30,701 nt of DNA, from assembly GCA_964468755.1 (NCBI GenBank), contig CAYXWH010000013.1, forward strand, positions 1 to 30,701. The letters run 5' to 3'. This document shows positions 14,660 to 22,205 of this stretch, one piece after another. The translations under genes and the position numbers were made by a program. The number at the start of each line of letters is the position of its first letter. Position 1 is the stretch's first letter. The DNA comes from CAYXWH01 sp964468755 (GTDB taxonomy: Bacteria; Chloroflexota; Dehalococcoidia; Dehalococcoidales; RBG-16-60-22). The notes beneath the pieces were generated by a model that worked only from the letters and a program-made list of their open reading frames with translations, ran no database searches and had not been told where the DNA came from.

Positions 14660-15883
14660 GTGACATTGAACGTATTCCGGAAGAAATCGGGGCTGTTATT
14701 CATGTTAGCATTGCTTTCACTCTGTTTGCTCAGCGTAAGTTGTACTGCCGACGGTAGCCTGGACAAGCGTTTGAGCACTGCCGCCAAGCCCTATAAATTC
14801 AGTTTAATCAACTGGGAGTATCACGCCATAAAAACGATTATCAACCGGGAACATGACTCCGGCAACGATATTGACAAGGTAAACGACTATTTTTCAATAG
14901 TTGGCGAGATAAGGAGCCTGGAAGCGGAAATAGCCGCGGTCAAAGCCGGAAACAGGCAGGGCGACCTGGCTTCGCTGGAAGCGGAGATTGCCCGCCGGCA
15001 ACAGCAAACGGGCTCTCTGCAGATAGCCGTCGAGACCACACTGGAAAAGCAGATTCAGGAAGTCCTGGCCGAACAGGGCATTTTTAATCCGTTTTATAAA
15101 TACATCAAGTTGAAGTTCCACTTCCCAACCCCGAGCTTTTTACTTGACGAGCCACCTCACCTGCTGGTGGTCTCTCCCCGGGACAGGATAGAGAGCATGC
15201 GTGAAATCCTGCTGCAACAGGAGCTCAGCGCGGAGGAAATGGAAGCCATTGAGGCGGAAATTGACAGTTCAGTCGTGTCGTCACTGGTGGTAGAGCTTGG
15301 TGGCTTTGCTACTTTACCCAGCTTTGTCACCAATAAAGGCGGCCTCCGCTTCACACTCAATGCGGTCGGTGAGGAATGGGTGCATAAATACCTCGCCTTC
15401 CGACCGCTGGGGTTTAAATACCTGCTCGATTTGACCGGTATCTCCCGTAATTATGATATTGCCACCATGAACGAGACGGTAGCCAGTATGGTCGCCAAAG
15501 AGGTGGGCGAAATTGTATACCAGCGGTACTATGACCAGGATAACAGCCAGCCGGAAACGTCACCGTCTGAGTTCGATTTCAACCACGAAATGCGGGAAAC
15601 ACGGAGAGCCGTTGATGAGTACCTTGCCCGGGGAGAAATCGAAGCGGCTGAAGAGTTCATGGAGCAGAAACGGCACTACCTTGCCGAGCACGGCTACCAC
15701 CTGCGAAAGCTGAACCAGGCCTATTTCGCCTTTCACGGCGCCTATGCCGACAGCCCTACCTCTATCAGCCCCATTGGCGCGGAACTAAAGCAGTTGAGAA
15801 GTCAGAGCGACTCTATAAAAGACTTTCTGGAGACGGCAGCATCAATAAGTAATCGGATAGACCTTGCCGAAAAGGTGAAATAG
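14660..15883 (+). CDS. Predicted lipoprotein of unknown function
   Basis: The 407-residue product starts with a basic n-region, a hydrophobic h-region (LLFMLALLSLCLL) and SVSC, a plausible though not ideal lipobox with Cys28 as the lipidated residue. A coiled-coil-like segment follows (about 75-140, SLEAEIAAVKAG and LASLEAEIARRQQQ), then a mixed domain with LVVSPRDRIESMREILL and a helical C-terminus. I do not recognise the family. GTG 14660 overlaps the stop of a six-codon mini-ORF (ATG 14643 to TGA) preceded by GGAGG, in a GTGA arrangement; TTG 14666 with AAGG at 7 bases is an alternative start. It shares a divergent promoter region with the DnaJ-like gene. Confidence 0.8.
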   Translation: MTLNVFRKKSGLLFMLALLSLCLLSVSCTADGSLDKRLSTAAKPYKFSLINWEYHAIKTIINREHDSGNDIDKVNDYFSIVGEIRSLEAEIAAVKAGNRQGDLASLEAEIARRQQQTGSLQIAVETTLEKQIQEVLAEQGIFNPFYKYIKLKFHFPTPSFLLDEPPHLLVVSPRDRIESMREILLQQELSAEEMEAIEAEIDSSVVSSLVVELGGFATLPSFVTNKGGLRFTLNAVGEEWVHKYLAFRPLGFKYLLDLTGISRNYDIATMNETVASMVAKEVGEIVYQRYYDQDNSQPETSPSEFDFNHEMRETRRAVDEYLARGEIEAAEEFMEQKRHYLAEHGYHLRKLNQAYFAFHGAYADSPTSISPIGAELKQLRSQSDSIKDFLETAASISNRIDLAEKVK

Positions 15884-15901
15884 GCAGCGTCTCTAACGCC
15901 C

Positions 15902-16384
15902 TCAGCAGTGACCGAACCCTTCTTTCATCTTGATATAGGTATCCGCCAGCGCTTCCGGTATTACCCGGATATCAGACAGCACCGGCATGAAATTGGTATC
16001 ACCCTGCCACCGTGGCACGATGTGAGTATGAAAATGGTCATCAATACCCGCCCCGGCTATCCTGCCCAGGTTCGCCCCTATATTGAGTCCACCGGGGGAG
16101 AATACCTGCCTCACCACCTTGACTGCCAGACTGACGATTTCGAAATGCTCGCTCCGTTCCTCGGCGGTCAATTCCTCAGGACTGGCAATATGCCGGAATG
16201 GCGCTACCAGCAGGTGGCCGGGATTATACGGATAGCTGTTTAACATGACAAAGTTTTTTTGTCCACGATACAGAATATAGTTAGCGGCGCCATCGCTCTC
16301 CGCCGGCTTTTCACAGAGAATGCACCCCTCGGGTTTCTCCTGCTGTATGTACTGAATACGCCACGGTGCCCATATATGCTGCAT
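15902..16384 (-). CDS. HIT family protein (Ap4A phosphorylase/hydrolase type)
   Basis: The 160-residue protein has the histidine triad HFHTHIV with His117, His119 and His121, preceded by the NSYPYNPGHLLVAP strand typical of the family. HIT proteins of this branch split dinucleoside polyphosphates or nucleotidyl substrates via a nucleotidyl-histidine. An N-terminal CILC pair (Cys21, Cys24) may bind a metal, as in several HIT proteins. ATG 16384 has AAGGAG at 6 bases. It is a single gene: its stop lies 18 bases from the converging lipoprotein stop, and it has its own good promoter. The precise nucleotide substrate cannot be read from the sequence. Confidence 0.92.
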   Translation of the reverse strand: MQHIWAPWRIQYIQQEKPEGCILCEKPAESDGAANYILYRGQKNFVMLNSYPYNPGHLLVAPFRHIASPEELTAEERSEHFEIVSLAVKVVRQVFSPGGLNIGANLGRIAGAGIDDHFHTHIVPRWQGDTNFMPVLSDIRVIPEALADTYIKMKEGFGHC

Positions 16385-16413
16385 TTTGCGCTCCTTAACG
16401 GTCTCTCTGCCTC

Positions 16414-16442
16414 ATTGTAAATGGCGCTGTGATAAACGTCAA
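16414..16442 (-). promoter_or_regulatory. Promoter of the HIT family gene
   Basis: On the minus strand TTGACG (16442-16437) is 17 bases from TACAAT (16419-16414), five of six consensus matches in each box, about 30 bases before the HIT gene ATG. This is one of the best promoter matches in the window. Confidence 0.65.
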
Positions 16443-16484
16443 TGAAGCGCCACGACCATCATTCTGGCTTTATGCCGTCGCCTG

Positions 16485-16493
16485 TGGTAAAAT
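16485..16493 (+). promoter_or_regulatory. Extended -10 promoter of the 38-residue small gene
   Basis: TGGTAAAAT matches an extended -10 element (TGnTATAAT) with five of six core bases. No clear -35 is present, which fits an extended -10 promoter. Transcription would start about 23 bases before the ATG at 16523. Confidence 0.4.
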
Positions 16494-16522
16494 AGACCAT
16501 CATGGTGCCAAAGGTTTCACAA

Positions 16523-16639
16523 ATGAGTAAAAAGTCAGATACCGACCTCAATACCTTCGTTGCCAATGTCAACAAGAGGGGTAGCAAGCTTAACGGTCTT
16601 AAAATTCGTTTTGGCTTCACCAAGCGCAAGAGAAGCTAG
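16523..16639 (+). CDS. Small basic protein, 38 residues
   Basis: This short frame encodes a lysine- and arginine-rich peptide that begins MSKKSDTDLNTFVANVNKRG and ends KIRFGFTKRKRS. It has AAAGG 8 bases before ATG 16523 and an extended -10 box upstream; an in-frame ATG at 16502 would add seven residues and lacks a ribosome binding site. It fills the otherwise empty space between the HIT gene and the PflX-like gene. The basic tail would suit an RNA-, DNA- or ribosome-binding peptide, but I know of no family and the assignment as a gene is provisional. Confidence 0.5.
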   Translation: MSKKSDTDLNTFVANVNKRGSKLNGLKIRFGFTKRKRS

Positions 16640-16666
16640 AACGAGCCAGCACGTTACTTCTTTCCA

Positions 16667-17671
16667 TCACCCTTTATCGAAAGGGTCAACCTTTCCGTTG
16701 AAATCGGGCTGGTAGTGTTCCGGCGATTCCATATCCTGGAGCCATCCATTCTCCAGACCAAGCTCATCTACCAGTCGGATAACCTCCCGGTATTCTGTAG
16801 TGGTGATCTTCCGTGACAGCAGAGGATACTGTGCCGCTCTATGCGCCGGGTAGTATTGCGACATGATACTTACGGTAACTTCGGGGGACACTTCCCGCGC
16901 CAGCCAGGTGAGTGAAGCCCGGCTGCCGGCAATCCCGTTGGGCAATATCAGGTGGCGTATAATCAGCCCTCTCCGGGCAATACCGGCTTCATCTACATAG
17001 AGATTGCCTGCCTGACGGTACATTTCCCGGATAGCCGCCCTCGCCCGGGCAACGTAGTCCGGGACCTGCGAGTACCTCTTGCCCCACCGGTCTGAGGCAT
17101 ACCGCAGGTCAGCCAGATAAATGCTGATGATACCATCAAGCTCCTTGAGTGATGCTACGGAGTCATAGCCGCTGGTGTTGTAGACGAGGGGCAGGCGGAG
17201 ACCCATCGGTACCGCTTCCACTACCGCCGACACTATCTGCTGAATAAAATGTGACGGTGAAACCAGGTTGATGTTATGACACCCCAGCGAGTCCTGCAGG
17301 TAAAGCATGTATTCCGCCAGAGTATGAATGTCTGTTTCATGATGCTGCCGCGACCGGTGGTCCTGGCTTATCTGGTAGTTCTGACAGTAGACGCAGCGCA
17401 TGGTGCAGTTGCCAAAGAATAGTGTCCCCGACCCCTTACTACCGGAAAGAACCGGCTCCTCGCCGTGGTGGGCGCAAACCGAAGCCACTATCGGCAGATA
17501 CGCGGAATGGCAGAACCCCCTCTCCCCTGCCCACCGGTTGACACCGCATTCCCGCGGACAGATATCACAGGAGCCTAACCGTTCCTCAAGCGCCTCAGCC
17601 CGGCGTTTCAATTCACCGGAATGGTATAACTCGATGTAAGCCGGTTCCTCTGTTTTTATCCCTGGAATCAC
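16667..17671 (-). CDS. PflX-like radical SAM protein (putative pyruvate formate-lyase activating enzyme type)
   Basis: The 334-residue protein has FGNCTMRCVYCQN with the CxxxCxxC cluster ligands Cys89, Cys93 and Cys96. Before it is a second cysteine group, CDICPRECGVNR and GFC (Cys35, 38, 42, 54), characteristic of the PflX/COG1313 family. Downstream, INLVSPSHFIQQ, PLVYNTSGYDS and IIRHLILPNGI are standard for this family. These proteins resemble glycyl radical enzyme activases, but most have no proven substrate, and no glycyl radical enzyme is encoded here. GTG 17671 overlaps the stop of the NfeD-like gene in a GTGA arrangement, so the two are translationally coupled. Confidence 0.88.
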   Translation of the reverse strand: MIPGIKTEEPAYIELYHSGELKRRAEALEERLGSCDICPRECGVNRWAGERGFCHSAYLPIVASVCAHHGEEPVLSGSKGSGTLFFGNCTMRCVYCQNYQISQDHRSRQHHETDIHTLAEYMLYLQDSLGCHNINLVSPSHFIQQIVSAVVEAVPMGLRLPLVYNTSGYDSVASLKELDGIISIYLADLRYASDRWGKRYSQVPDYVARARAAIREMYRQAGNLYVDEAGIARRGLIIRHLILPNGIAGSRASLTWLAREVSPEVTVSIMSQYYPAHRAAQYPLLSRKITTTEYREVIRLVDELGLENGWLQDMESPEHYQPDFNGKVDPFDKG

Positions 17672-18075
17672 TGCTGCCCCTTGCGCTTAACCTCTAACCT
17701 GAGACGGTTTAATCTCAGAATTTCGATACTCTCTCCAGCGGCTACATGCCCTTCAATTGATATCGCCTTCCAGTATTCGCCGGACACCCGGACAACTCCC
17801 ACCGGTGATAACGGCTTGACTACTTCACCCTCAAGACCCACCATTCCCTCCGCACCGGTAACCTGCTTCTTATGAAAACTGGGCACAACCACTTTATGTA
17901 TAATGAAGATAAAGGCGCCCAGCAGCAGTCCAATGACAATACCAAACCACAACGGGACTCTTACCCCGATAAGCCACAGTACCAGGAATACTAGAGCCAG
18001 CGCCGCCGCATCATCCAGCAGCAAAACAAGAACGATGAGCCAGTCCTTGATAGTATCCTTCTTGACCATCAGCAT
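17668..18075 (-). CDS. NfeD-like membrane protein
   Basis: The 135-residue product has two hydrophobic helices (about residues 12-36 and 42-60), followed by a soluble domain of about 65 residues with EGMVGLEGEVVKPLSPVGVVRVSGEYWKA split over two strands, which is the OB-fold of NfeD C-terminal domains. NfeD proteins are usually paired with a stomatin or a membrane serine protease; neither is adjacent here. ATG 18075 is the first start, with weak ribosome binding sequence; the ATG two codons later is possible. It follows gltX by 56 bases and overlaps the radical SAM gene. Confidence 0.85.
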   Translation of the reverse strand: MLMVKKDTIKDWLIVLVLLLDDAAALALVFLVLWLIGVRVPLWFGIVIGLLLGAFIFIIHKVVVPSFHKKQVTGAEGMVGLEGEVVKPLSPVGVVRVSGEYWKAISIEGHVAAGESIEILRLNRLRLEVKRKGQQ

Positions 18076-18131
18076 GTTATCCGCTATAGGTATTATGTAA
18101 ACTATACCCTATCGATACCGTCGTTTTACGG

Positions 18132-19601
18132 TCAACCGCGCCTCAGCTTATCCAGTGCCCCGGCAATCCGCTGCCGGCACTGTTCCTTGCCCAGTACCGC
18201 CATGGTCTGAAACAGCGGCGGCGTCGCCGTCCTTCCGGTGACCGCTGTCCTCAGCGCGCCAAAGAGCTGGCCGGTCTTGAGCCCGAGTTCCCCGGCCAGC
18301 GGCCGAAGCACCGCTTCCAGGGTACCGGCATCAAAATTCGCCATCTTCCCCAATTTCCCTTCCGCCGTCTCCAGGGCATTGACGGTCGATTCCCGGTCCA
18401 TTTGCTTGCCTATCAGCAGGCTGGCATCGTAGTCCGGTTCATCGATAAAGAAGAATTCCGCCAGGGCGGGCACCTCGGACAGAGTCCGTGCCCGCTCCTG
18501 TATGAGTGGCATCATTTCACGAACATAGTCGACCGACAACGGCCGTTTGACTTCTCTGGGTAGTCCCTTTTCCAGAAACGGGAGCGAGCGCTGCACCAGG
18601 TCTTCCAGTTCCAGGGAGCGTAGATAGACGCCATTCATCCACTCCAGCTTCTCATGGTTGAATATTGCCGCTGTCTTGCTGACCCTTTCCAGAGTAAATT
18701 CATCAATGATTTGCTGCCGGGACATAATTTCCGTCTTGTCATCGAGTGACCAGCCCAGCAGGGAAAGAAAATTCAGCATAGCTTCGGCAAGGTAGCCCTG
18801 CTCCTTGTAGTCGGTGATTGAGACGGCACCGTGCCGCTTGCTCAGCTTGGACCGGTCAGACCCCAGCAGCATGGGGAGGTGGGCAAACTGCGGCGGGGGA
18901 AAGCCCATTGCCCGGTACAACAAAATATGGCGCGGGGTGCTGGATATCCACTCTTCAGCACGAAGCACGTGAGTAATTTCCATGGCGTGGTCGTCAACCA
19001 CACTGGCAAGGTGGTAGGTGGGATAACCATCGGACTTGAGCAGGACAAAGTCATCTATTGTTTTATTATCAAAAGCCACTTCTCCCCAGATAACATCCGT
19101 ATAGCCGGTGGTCCCTTCCGTTGGTGCCTTGAAACGGACTACCGGCTGGATACCCTGGGCTTCCTTTTGTGCCCGTTCCTCCGGGCTGAGGTCGCGGCAG
19201 TGCCGGTCATATCCCGGAGGCTGCTTGCGCCGCGCCTGCTCCGCCCTCATCTGGTCGAGTCGTTCCGGCGAGCAATAGCAATAATAAGCATTCCCCTGAG
19301 CGACGAGTTGCTCCGCTGCCTGCCGGTAGAGCTCCAGGCGCTCTGATTGATAGTAGGGCCCGTAGTTACCCCCGACTTCCGGCCCCTCATCCCAGTCCAG
19401 TTTCAACCATCGAAGCCCATTGAGCATTGCCTCGACGGCTCCCTCTACCTTACGGGCTACGTCAGTATCCTCAATGCGGATGATAAAGCTGCCGCCATAA
19501 TGCCGGGCGAAGAGCCAGGCAAACAACGCGGTACGGATGTTGCCTACGTGGGGGTAGCCGGTGGGGCTGGGGGCAAATCGTGTTCTGACTGGTTTGCTCA
19601 T
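18132..19601 (-). CDS. gltX: Glutamate--tRNA ligase
   Basis: GluRS charges tRNA-Glu (and tRNA-Gln in organisms using the amidotransferase route). The 489-residue class I synthetase shows RFAPSPTGYPHVGN with the HIGH-type motif HVGN (18-21), and KLSKRHG (252-258) as the KMSKS-type motif. A CYC plus distal Cys-containing insert (about 108-135) is consistent with the zinc-binding insert of bacterial GluRS. The C-terminal anticodon-binding domain is complete. ATG 19601 has AAGGAA at 5 bases, lying inside the end of the upstream membrane-protein gene, whose TAG directly abuts the gltX ATG. Confidence 0.96.
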   Translation of the reverse strand: MSKPVRTRFAPSPTGYPHVGNIRTALFAWLFARHYGGSFIIRIEDTDVARKVEGAVEAMLNGLRWLKLDWDEGPEVGGNYGPYYQSERLELYRQAAEQLVAQGNAYYCYCSPERLDQMRAEQARRKQPPGYDRHCRDLSPEERAQKEAQGIQPVVRFKAPTEGTTGYTDVIWGEVAFDNKTIDDFVLLKSDGYPTYHLASVVDDHAMEITHVLRAEEWISSTPRHILLYRAMGFPPPQFAHLPMLLGSDRSKLSKRHGAVSITDYKEQGYLAEAMLNFLSLLGWSLDDKTEIMSRQQIIDEFTLERVSKTAAIFNHEKLEWMNGVYLRSLELEDLVQRSLPFLEKGLPREVKRPLSVDYVREMMPLIQERARTLSEVPALAEFFFIDEPDYDASLLIGKQMDRESTVNALETAEGKLGKMANFDAGTLEAVLRPLAGELGLKTGQLFGALRTAVTGRTATPPLFQTMAVLGKEQCRQRIAGALDKLRRG

Positions 19602-19829
19602 CTATTCCTTTCCTTTAATTGATATCAAAGCCTGTTCCAGTTTCTGAATCTTCTTAATCGCCCAGACTATGAACCCGATAACAAAAAGACTGAACACGGT
19701 CAGCGCCAGCATCATAATCTGGAAACCTGTGCCCGGCTCATTAAGCCAGACTATATAGCCGACAAGGACACCACCGATAACCGGGTTGATTACGGCGAGG
19801 ATGAAGCCAACTACTGCCAGTATACTCAA
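19602..19829 (-). CDS. Small two-helix membrane protein, coupled to gltX
   Basis: This 75-residue product has two predicted transmembrane helices (about 3-28 and 37-58) joined by a short NEPGTG loop, and a basic, amphipathic tail KKIQKLEQALISIKGKE. The start is TTG 19829, preceded by AGGAG at 6 bases. The stop codon is immediately followed by the ATG of gltX, and the gltX ribosome binding site lies within its last codons, so its translation likely feeds ribosomes into gltX. I do not recognise the family. Confidence 0.7.
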   Translation of the reverse strand: MSILAVVGFILAVINPVIGGVLVGYIVWLNEPGTGFQIMMLALTVFSLFVIGFIVWAIKKIQKLEQALISIKGKE

Positions 19830-19888
19830 TGTTTACTCCTTTACTGACTTACTTCTTTATCTATTCTATCATCCCACCCAATCAGATT

Positions 19889-20785
19889 CTAGAAAATATC
19901 CCCTAACGCCTTTTGCAGGTCTGCCGGCAGTTCCGATTCAAACTCCACGTATTCGCCAGTTGACGGTAGCCTGAAGCCCAGTCGGCTGGCGTGGAGAAAC
20001 TGCCGTGACAGATGAGGAGACCTGACCCCATAGGCAGCATCTCCCACCACCGGGAAGCCGATTGCCCCCAGGTGGACCCGTATCTGATGGGTACGGCCGG
20101 TCTCCAGCATAACCTCAAGCAGGGTAAAGTCGCCGATATACCTGATTACCCGGTATTCGGTGCGGGCTTCCCTGCCCCGGGATACCACTGCCATCAGCTT
20201 CCGGTTCCTCGGGTCACGTCCCAGCTCCGCCTCAATAATACCCTGCTCCGGAGACAGTTTCCCCTTTACCAGGGCTTTATATACCTTCACTACCGAACGT
20301 TCCCGAAACTGGTTCATCAGGTTAACCTGGGCTGCCCGGTTCTTGGCTACTACCATGAGTCCCGACGTATCCTTGTCAAGCCGGTGCACGATGCCGGGCC
20401 GTAACGAATCACTGATTTCAGCCAGATGCGGGTAATGAGCCAGCACCGCGTTTATCACCGTATGGTCGGGATGGCCCGGTGCCGGGTGAACGGTGAGACC
20501 GGCCGGCTTATCTACTACCAGGAGGTCATCATTTTCAAAAATAATTGATAACGGAATTGCCTCCGGTGTTAACTGGCTGGGTGGAGTGGGCGGTATGGTA
20601 ATTCTTATCTCATCGCCATGGTTGAGCCGGAGGCTTGGCTTGACAGTCCGGTCATTGACCACGATAGAGCCGTCAGCAATAAGTTTCTGCGCATGGGTCC
20701 GGGATAGTTCCGGGCATTTCTCGCCGATAAACTTATCCAGTCGCACGCCCGCTTCTTCAGCTTTGAAATGATAGACGTTACTCAT
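19889..20785 (-). CDS. RluD-type 23S rRNA pseudouridine synthase
   Basis: Residues 1-60 form an S4 RNA-binding domain (VRLDKFIGEKCPELSRTHAQ, IVVNDRTVK). The catalytic pseudouridine synthase domain follows with PGIVHRLDKDTSGLMV, where the Asp of HRLD is the nucleophile. ETGRTHQIRVHLGAIG and GDAAYG are the other signatures. The 298-residue length and S4 domain fit RluD or its paralogues, which modify helix 69 of 23S rRNA, but RluC or an lspA-linked YlyB-type enzyme cannot be excluded. Tandem GTG-ATG starts occur at 20788 and 20785; the gene lies just after lspA, as ylyB does in Firmicutes. Confidence 0.93.
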   Translation of the reverse strand: MSNVYHFKAEEAGVRLDKFIGEKCPELSRTHAQKLIADGSIVVNDRTVKPSLRLNHGDEIRITIPPTPPSQLTPEAIPLSIIFENDDLLVVDKPAGLTVHPAPGHPDHTVINAVLAHYPHLAEISDSLRPGIVHRLDKDTSGLMVVAKNRAAQVNLMNQFRERSVVKVYKALVKGKLSPEQGIIEAELGRDPRNRKLMAVVSRGREARTEYRVIRYIGDFTLLEVMLETGRTHQIRVHLGAIGFPVVGDAAYGVRSPHLSRQFLHASRLGFRLPSTGEYVEFESELPADLQKALGDIF

Positions 20786-20788
20786 CAC

Positions 20789-21286
20789 CTAACTCTGTGA
20801 AGAGAGCCCCAGGCGCAAAAGCGAGTACGCAAATATAATAACGCCAATGGTTACCGCGCTATCGGCAACATTAAACGCCGGCCAGAAACCAAAGTTAATG
20901 AAATCGGTCACGTAGCCGAGATGGAGCCGGTCAATCAGGTTACCCACCGTACCCCCCAGGACCAGACCGAGGGCTATCTGCCCGGGCAGAGTTCCCAGAA
21001 CCGGCACATCCTTACCGGTAAAGCGAGTGCATATCAACAGGATGATGGTCCCGATTATGCCGATAATTATTAACGCCAGAGAGTGGTTCTGAAACAAGCC
21101 GAAGGCAGCACCGGTGTTGCGAACATGGGTTATCTCAAAGAAACCGATATCGAAGATTGATTGTCCATGCGGGATATTATTCCTTATCCATATCTTGCTG
21201 AGCTGGTCAGCGATTACTATGAGTAATCCGGTAAGGAAAATAGCCACGTTCGGCCACTTAACCTGAGGGTGGTTTACTCTTTGCAT
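20789..21286 (-). CDS. lspA: Lipoprotein signal peptidase (signal peptidase II)
   Basis: LspA cleaves the signal peptide of prolipoproteins in the plane of the membrane. The 165-residue protein has four hydrophobic helices and all signature blocks: NTGAAFGLF, VLGGTVGNLIDR with Asp119, and VTDFINFGFWPAFNVADS with Asp142, the two catalytic aspartates. ATG 21286 overlaps the dksA-like gene by 29 bases, indicating co-translation. The predicted lipoprotein at 14660 would be a substrate. Confidence 0.96.
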   Translation of the reverse strand: MQRVNHPQVKWPNVAIFLTGLLIVIADQLSKIWIRNNIPHGQSIFDIGFFEITHVRNTGAAFGLFQNHSLALIIIGIIGTIILLICTRFTGKDVPVLGTLPGQIALGLVLGGTVGNLIDRLHLGYVTDFINFGFWPAFNVADSAVTIGVIIFAYSLLRLGLSSQS

Positions 21287-21638
21287 TCTTTGTCTGTTGT
21301 GCCTTGCAACTCAAGCATAAACTTGCTTGCGGGAGTGCTTCCAGACGGGCCGGGTCAATAGGTTGACCGCACTTATCGCACAAGCCATAGCTTCCTTCCT
21401 CAAACTTCTGCAGAGCATGCTCCACTCCCACCAACTCAGTTCGTAAACGGTTCTCCAGAGCCAGCCGCTTCTCCAGCTCCAGTGCTTCCGTTGCCTCTTC
21501 CTCTCGTTTACCAAACGGACTGCCCTCCCGCCTCTCGTCTGAGGAAGAAACATTGCCCTGCAACTGCTCAAGCTCAGTTGCCAAGCGCGTCCGCTCGTTC
21601 TCCAAATAGGCACGCTGTAAATCAAACCCGATAGTCAT
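21258..21638 (-). CDS. DksA/TraR-type zinc finger protein
   Basis: The 126-residue product has a charged coiled-coil N-terminal part (ERTRLATELEQLQ, EATEALELEKRLALENRLRTEL) and a C4 zinc finger: CDKC (Cys87, Cys90) and CLSC (Cys108, Cys111), with the EEGSYGLCDKCGQPI signature. Proteins of this type bind RNA polymerase through the secondary channel (DksA) or are YteA/TraR-like homologues with less clear roles. It lacks the DxxDxA coiled-coil tip motif of E. coli DksA, so stringent-response activity should not be assumed. ATG 21638 has GGAAG at 5 bases. It leads the lspA-rluD-gltX operon. Confidence 0.9.
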   Translation of the reverse strand: MTIGFDLQRAYLENERTRLATELEQLQGNVSSSDERREGSPFGKREEEATEALELEKRLALENRLRTELVGVEHALQKFEEGSYGLCDKCGQPIDPARLEALPQASLCLSCKAQQTKNAKSKPPSG

Positions 21639-21722
21639 TTTTACTTCCGCCTCCTTGCCGCGACCTTTACGCGTCTGAGGTAAACTTTGCCAGCTAATCC
21701 ATCCAAGCCTGCAAGTAGGTTG

Positions 21723-21751
21723 TTATAGTAGATACTACTTAAGAGAGCAAT
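21723..21751 (-). promoter_or_regulatory. Candidate promoter of the dksA-like/lspA/gltX operon
   Basis: On the minus strand TTGCTC (21751-21746) is 17 bases from TATAAC (21728-21723), which matches five of six -10 bases. It is 85 bases upstream of the dksA-like ATG. Confidence 0.5.
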
Positions 21752-21868
21752 GGTTGGCTGAAAGGCTGGTTACGTTGCGCTATTACCGGTGCCCGGCGCC
21801 TGTCTATGGGTGCCAGCGCCAGTGTCTTTCATAGAAGGCACTACTCCAATACGCAGAATGTTCTTTCC

Positions 21869-21887
21869 GGTACGGGCATTCCGTACC
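21869..21887. repeat. GC-rich hairpin in the 657-base gap
   Basis: GGTACGG at 21869-21875 pairs perfectly with CCGTACC at 21881-21887 over a 5-base loop. No T run follows on either strand, so it is not a simple terminator; it lies in the transcribed leader if the distal minus-strand promoter at 21948-21976 is used. Confidence 0.5.
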
Positions 21888-21947
21888 TGATTTCTCGCTG
21901 CCGTTACTAGAGCCGGACAACAAATCCACCCGGTAAAACATAACATC

Positions 21948-21976
21948 AGTGTAAACCATTTATTGTATTTGGTCAA
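21948..21976 (-). promoter_or_regulatory. Possible distal minus-strand promoter
   Basis: TTGACC (21976-21971) is 17 bases from TACACT (21953-21948) on the minus strand. If active, it would give a leader of about 300 bases before the dksA-like gene, containing the 21869-21887 hairpin. The -10 is imperfect. Confidence 0.35.
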
Positions 21977-22205
21977 TGCTTTTTTTAACGATTTTTAACT
22001 ATGTAACGCTAATTTTCACGGGGAACGCAAGCACGGTCAATCAGTCCACGGAGAAGCCGATTACGGTAATGCTTGCCTTGAGTACTTTAATAATGGTTAT
22101 ACAGGTACTTTGGTAATAGTGCTATTTCCACGGCTACAACAGGTGTATTTTACTACCGCCGCACCCGGTTCCGTTTAACCGGGGAGGACTTCCGCGTTAT
22201 TATTG

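Noticed and set aside
16669..16686. Hairpin ACCCTTT-ATCG-AAAGGGT as a terminator for the small basic gene
   Set aside because: It lies in the last codons of the PflX-like gene and no T run follows on either strand.
18095..18136. TTGACC as a -35 for a promoter of the nfeD-like gene
   Set aside because: The motif contains the gltX stop codon, and the nearest good -10 (TATAGT) is about 23 bases away, too far.
18831..19346. Plus-strand frame of 171 residues inside gltX
   Set aside because: gltX is complete and convincing on the other strand; the frame has no ribosome binding site or domain.
21770..21976. Minus-strand frame of 68 residues with a hydrophobic start
   Set aside because: It begins with TTG that doubles as the TTGACC -35-like element, has no ribosome binding site, and the C-terminal half is low-complexity and unlike a folded protein.
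21976..22116. Plus-strand frame of 46 residues ending in a hydrophobic helix (about MLALSTLIMVIQVLW)
   Set aside because: It could be a small membrane peptide, but there is no Shine-Dalgarno sequence, the first codons come from a T run, and no promoter is evident. Kept only as a possibility for small-protein searches.
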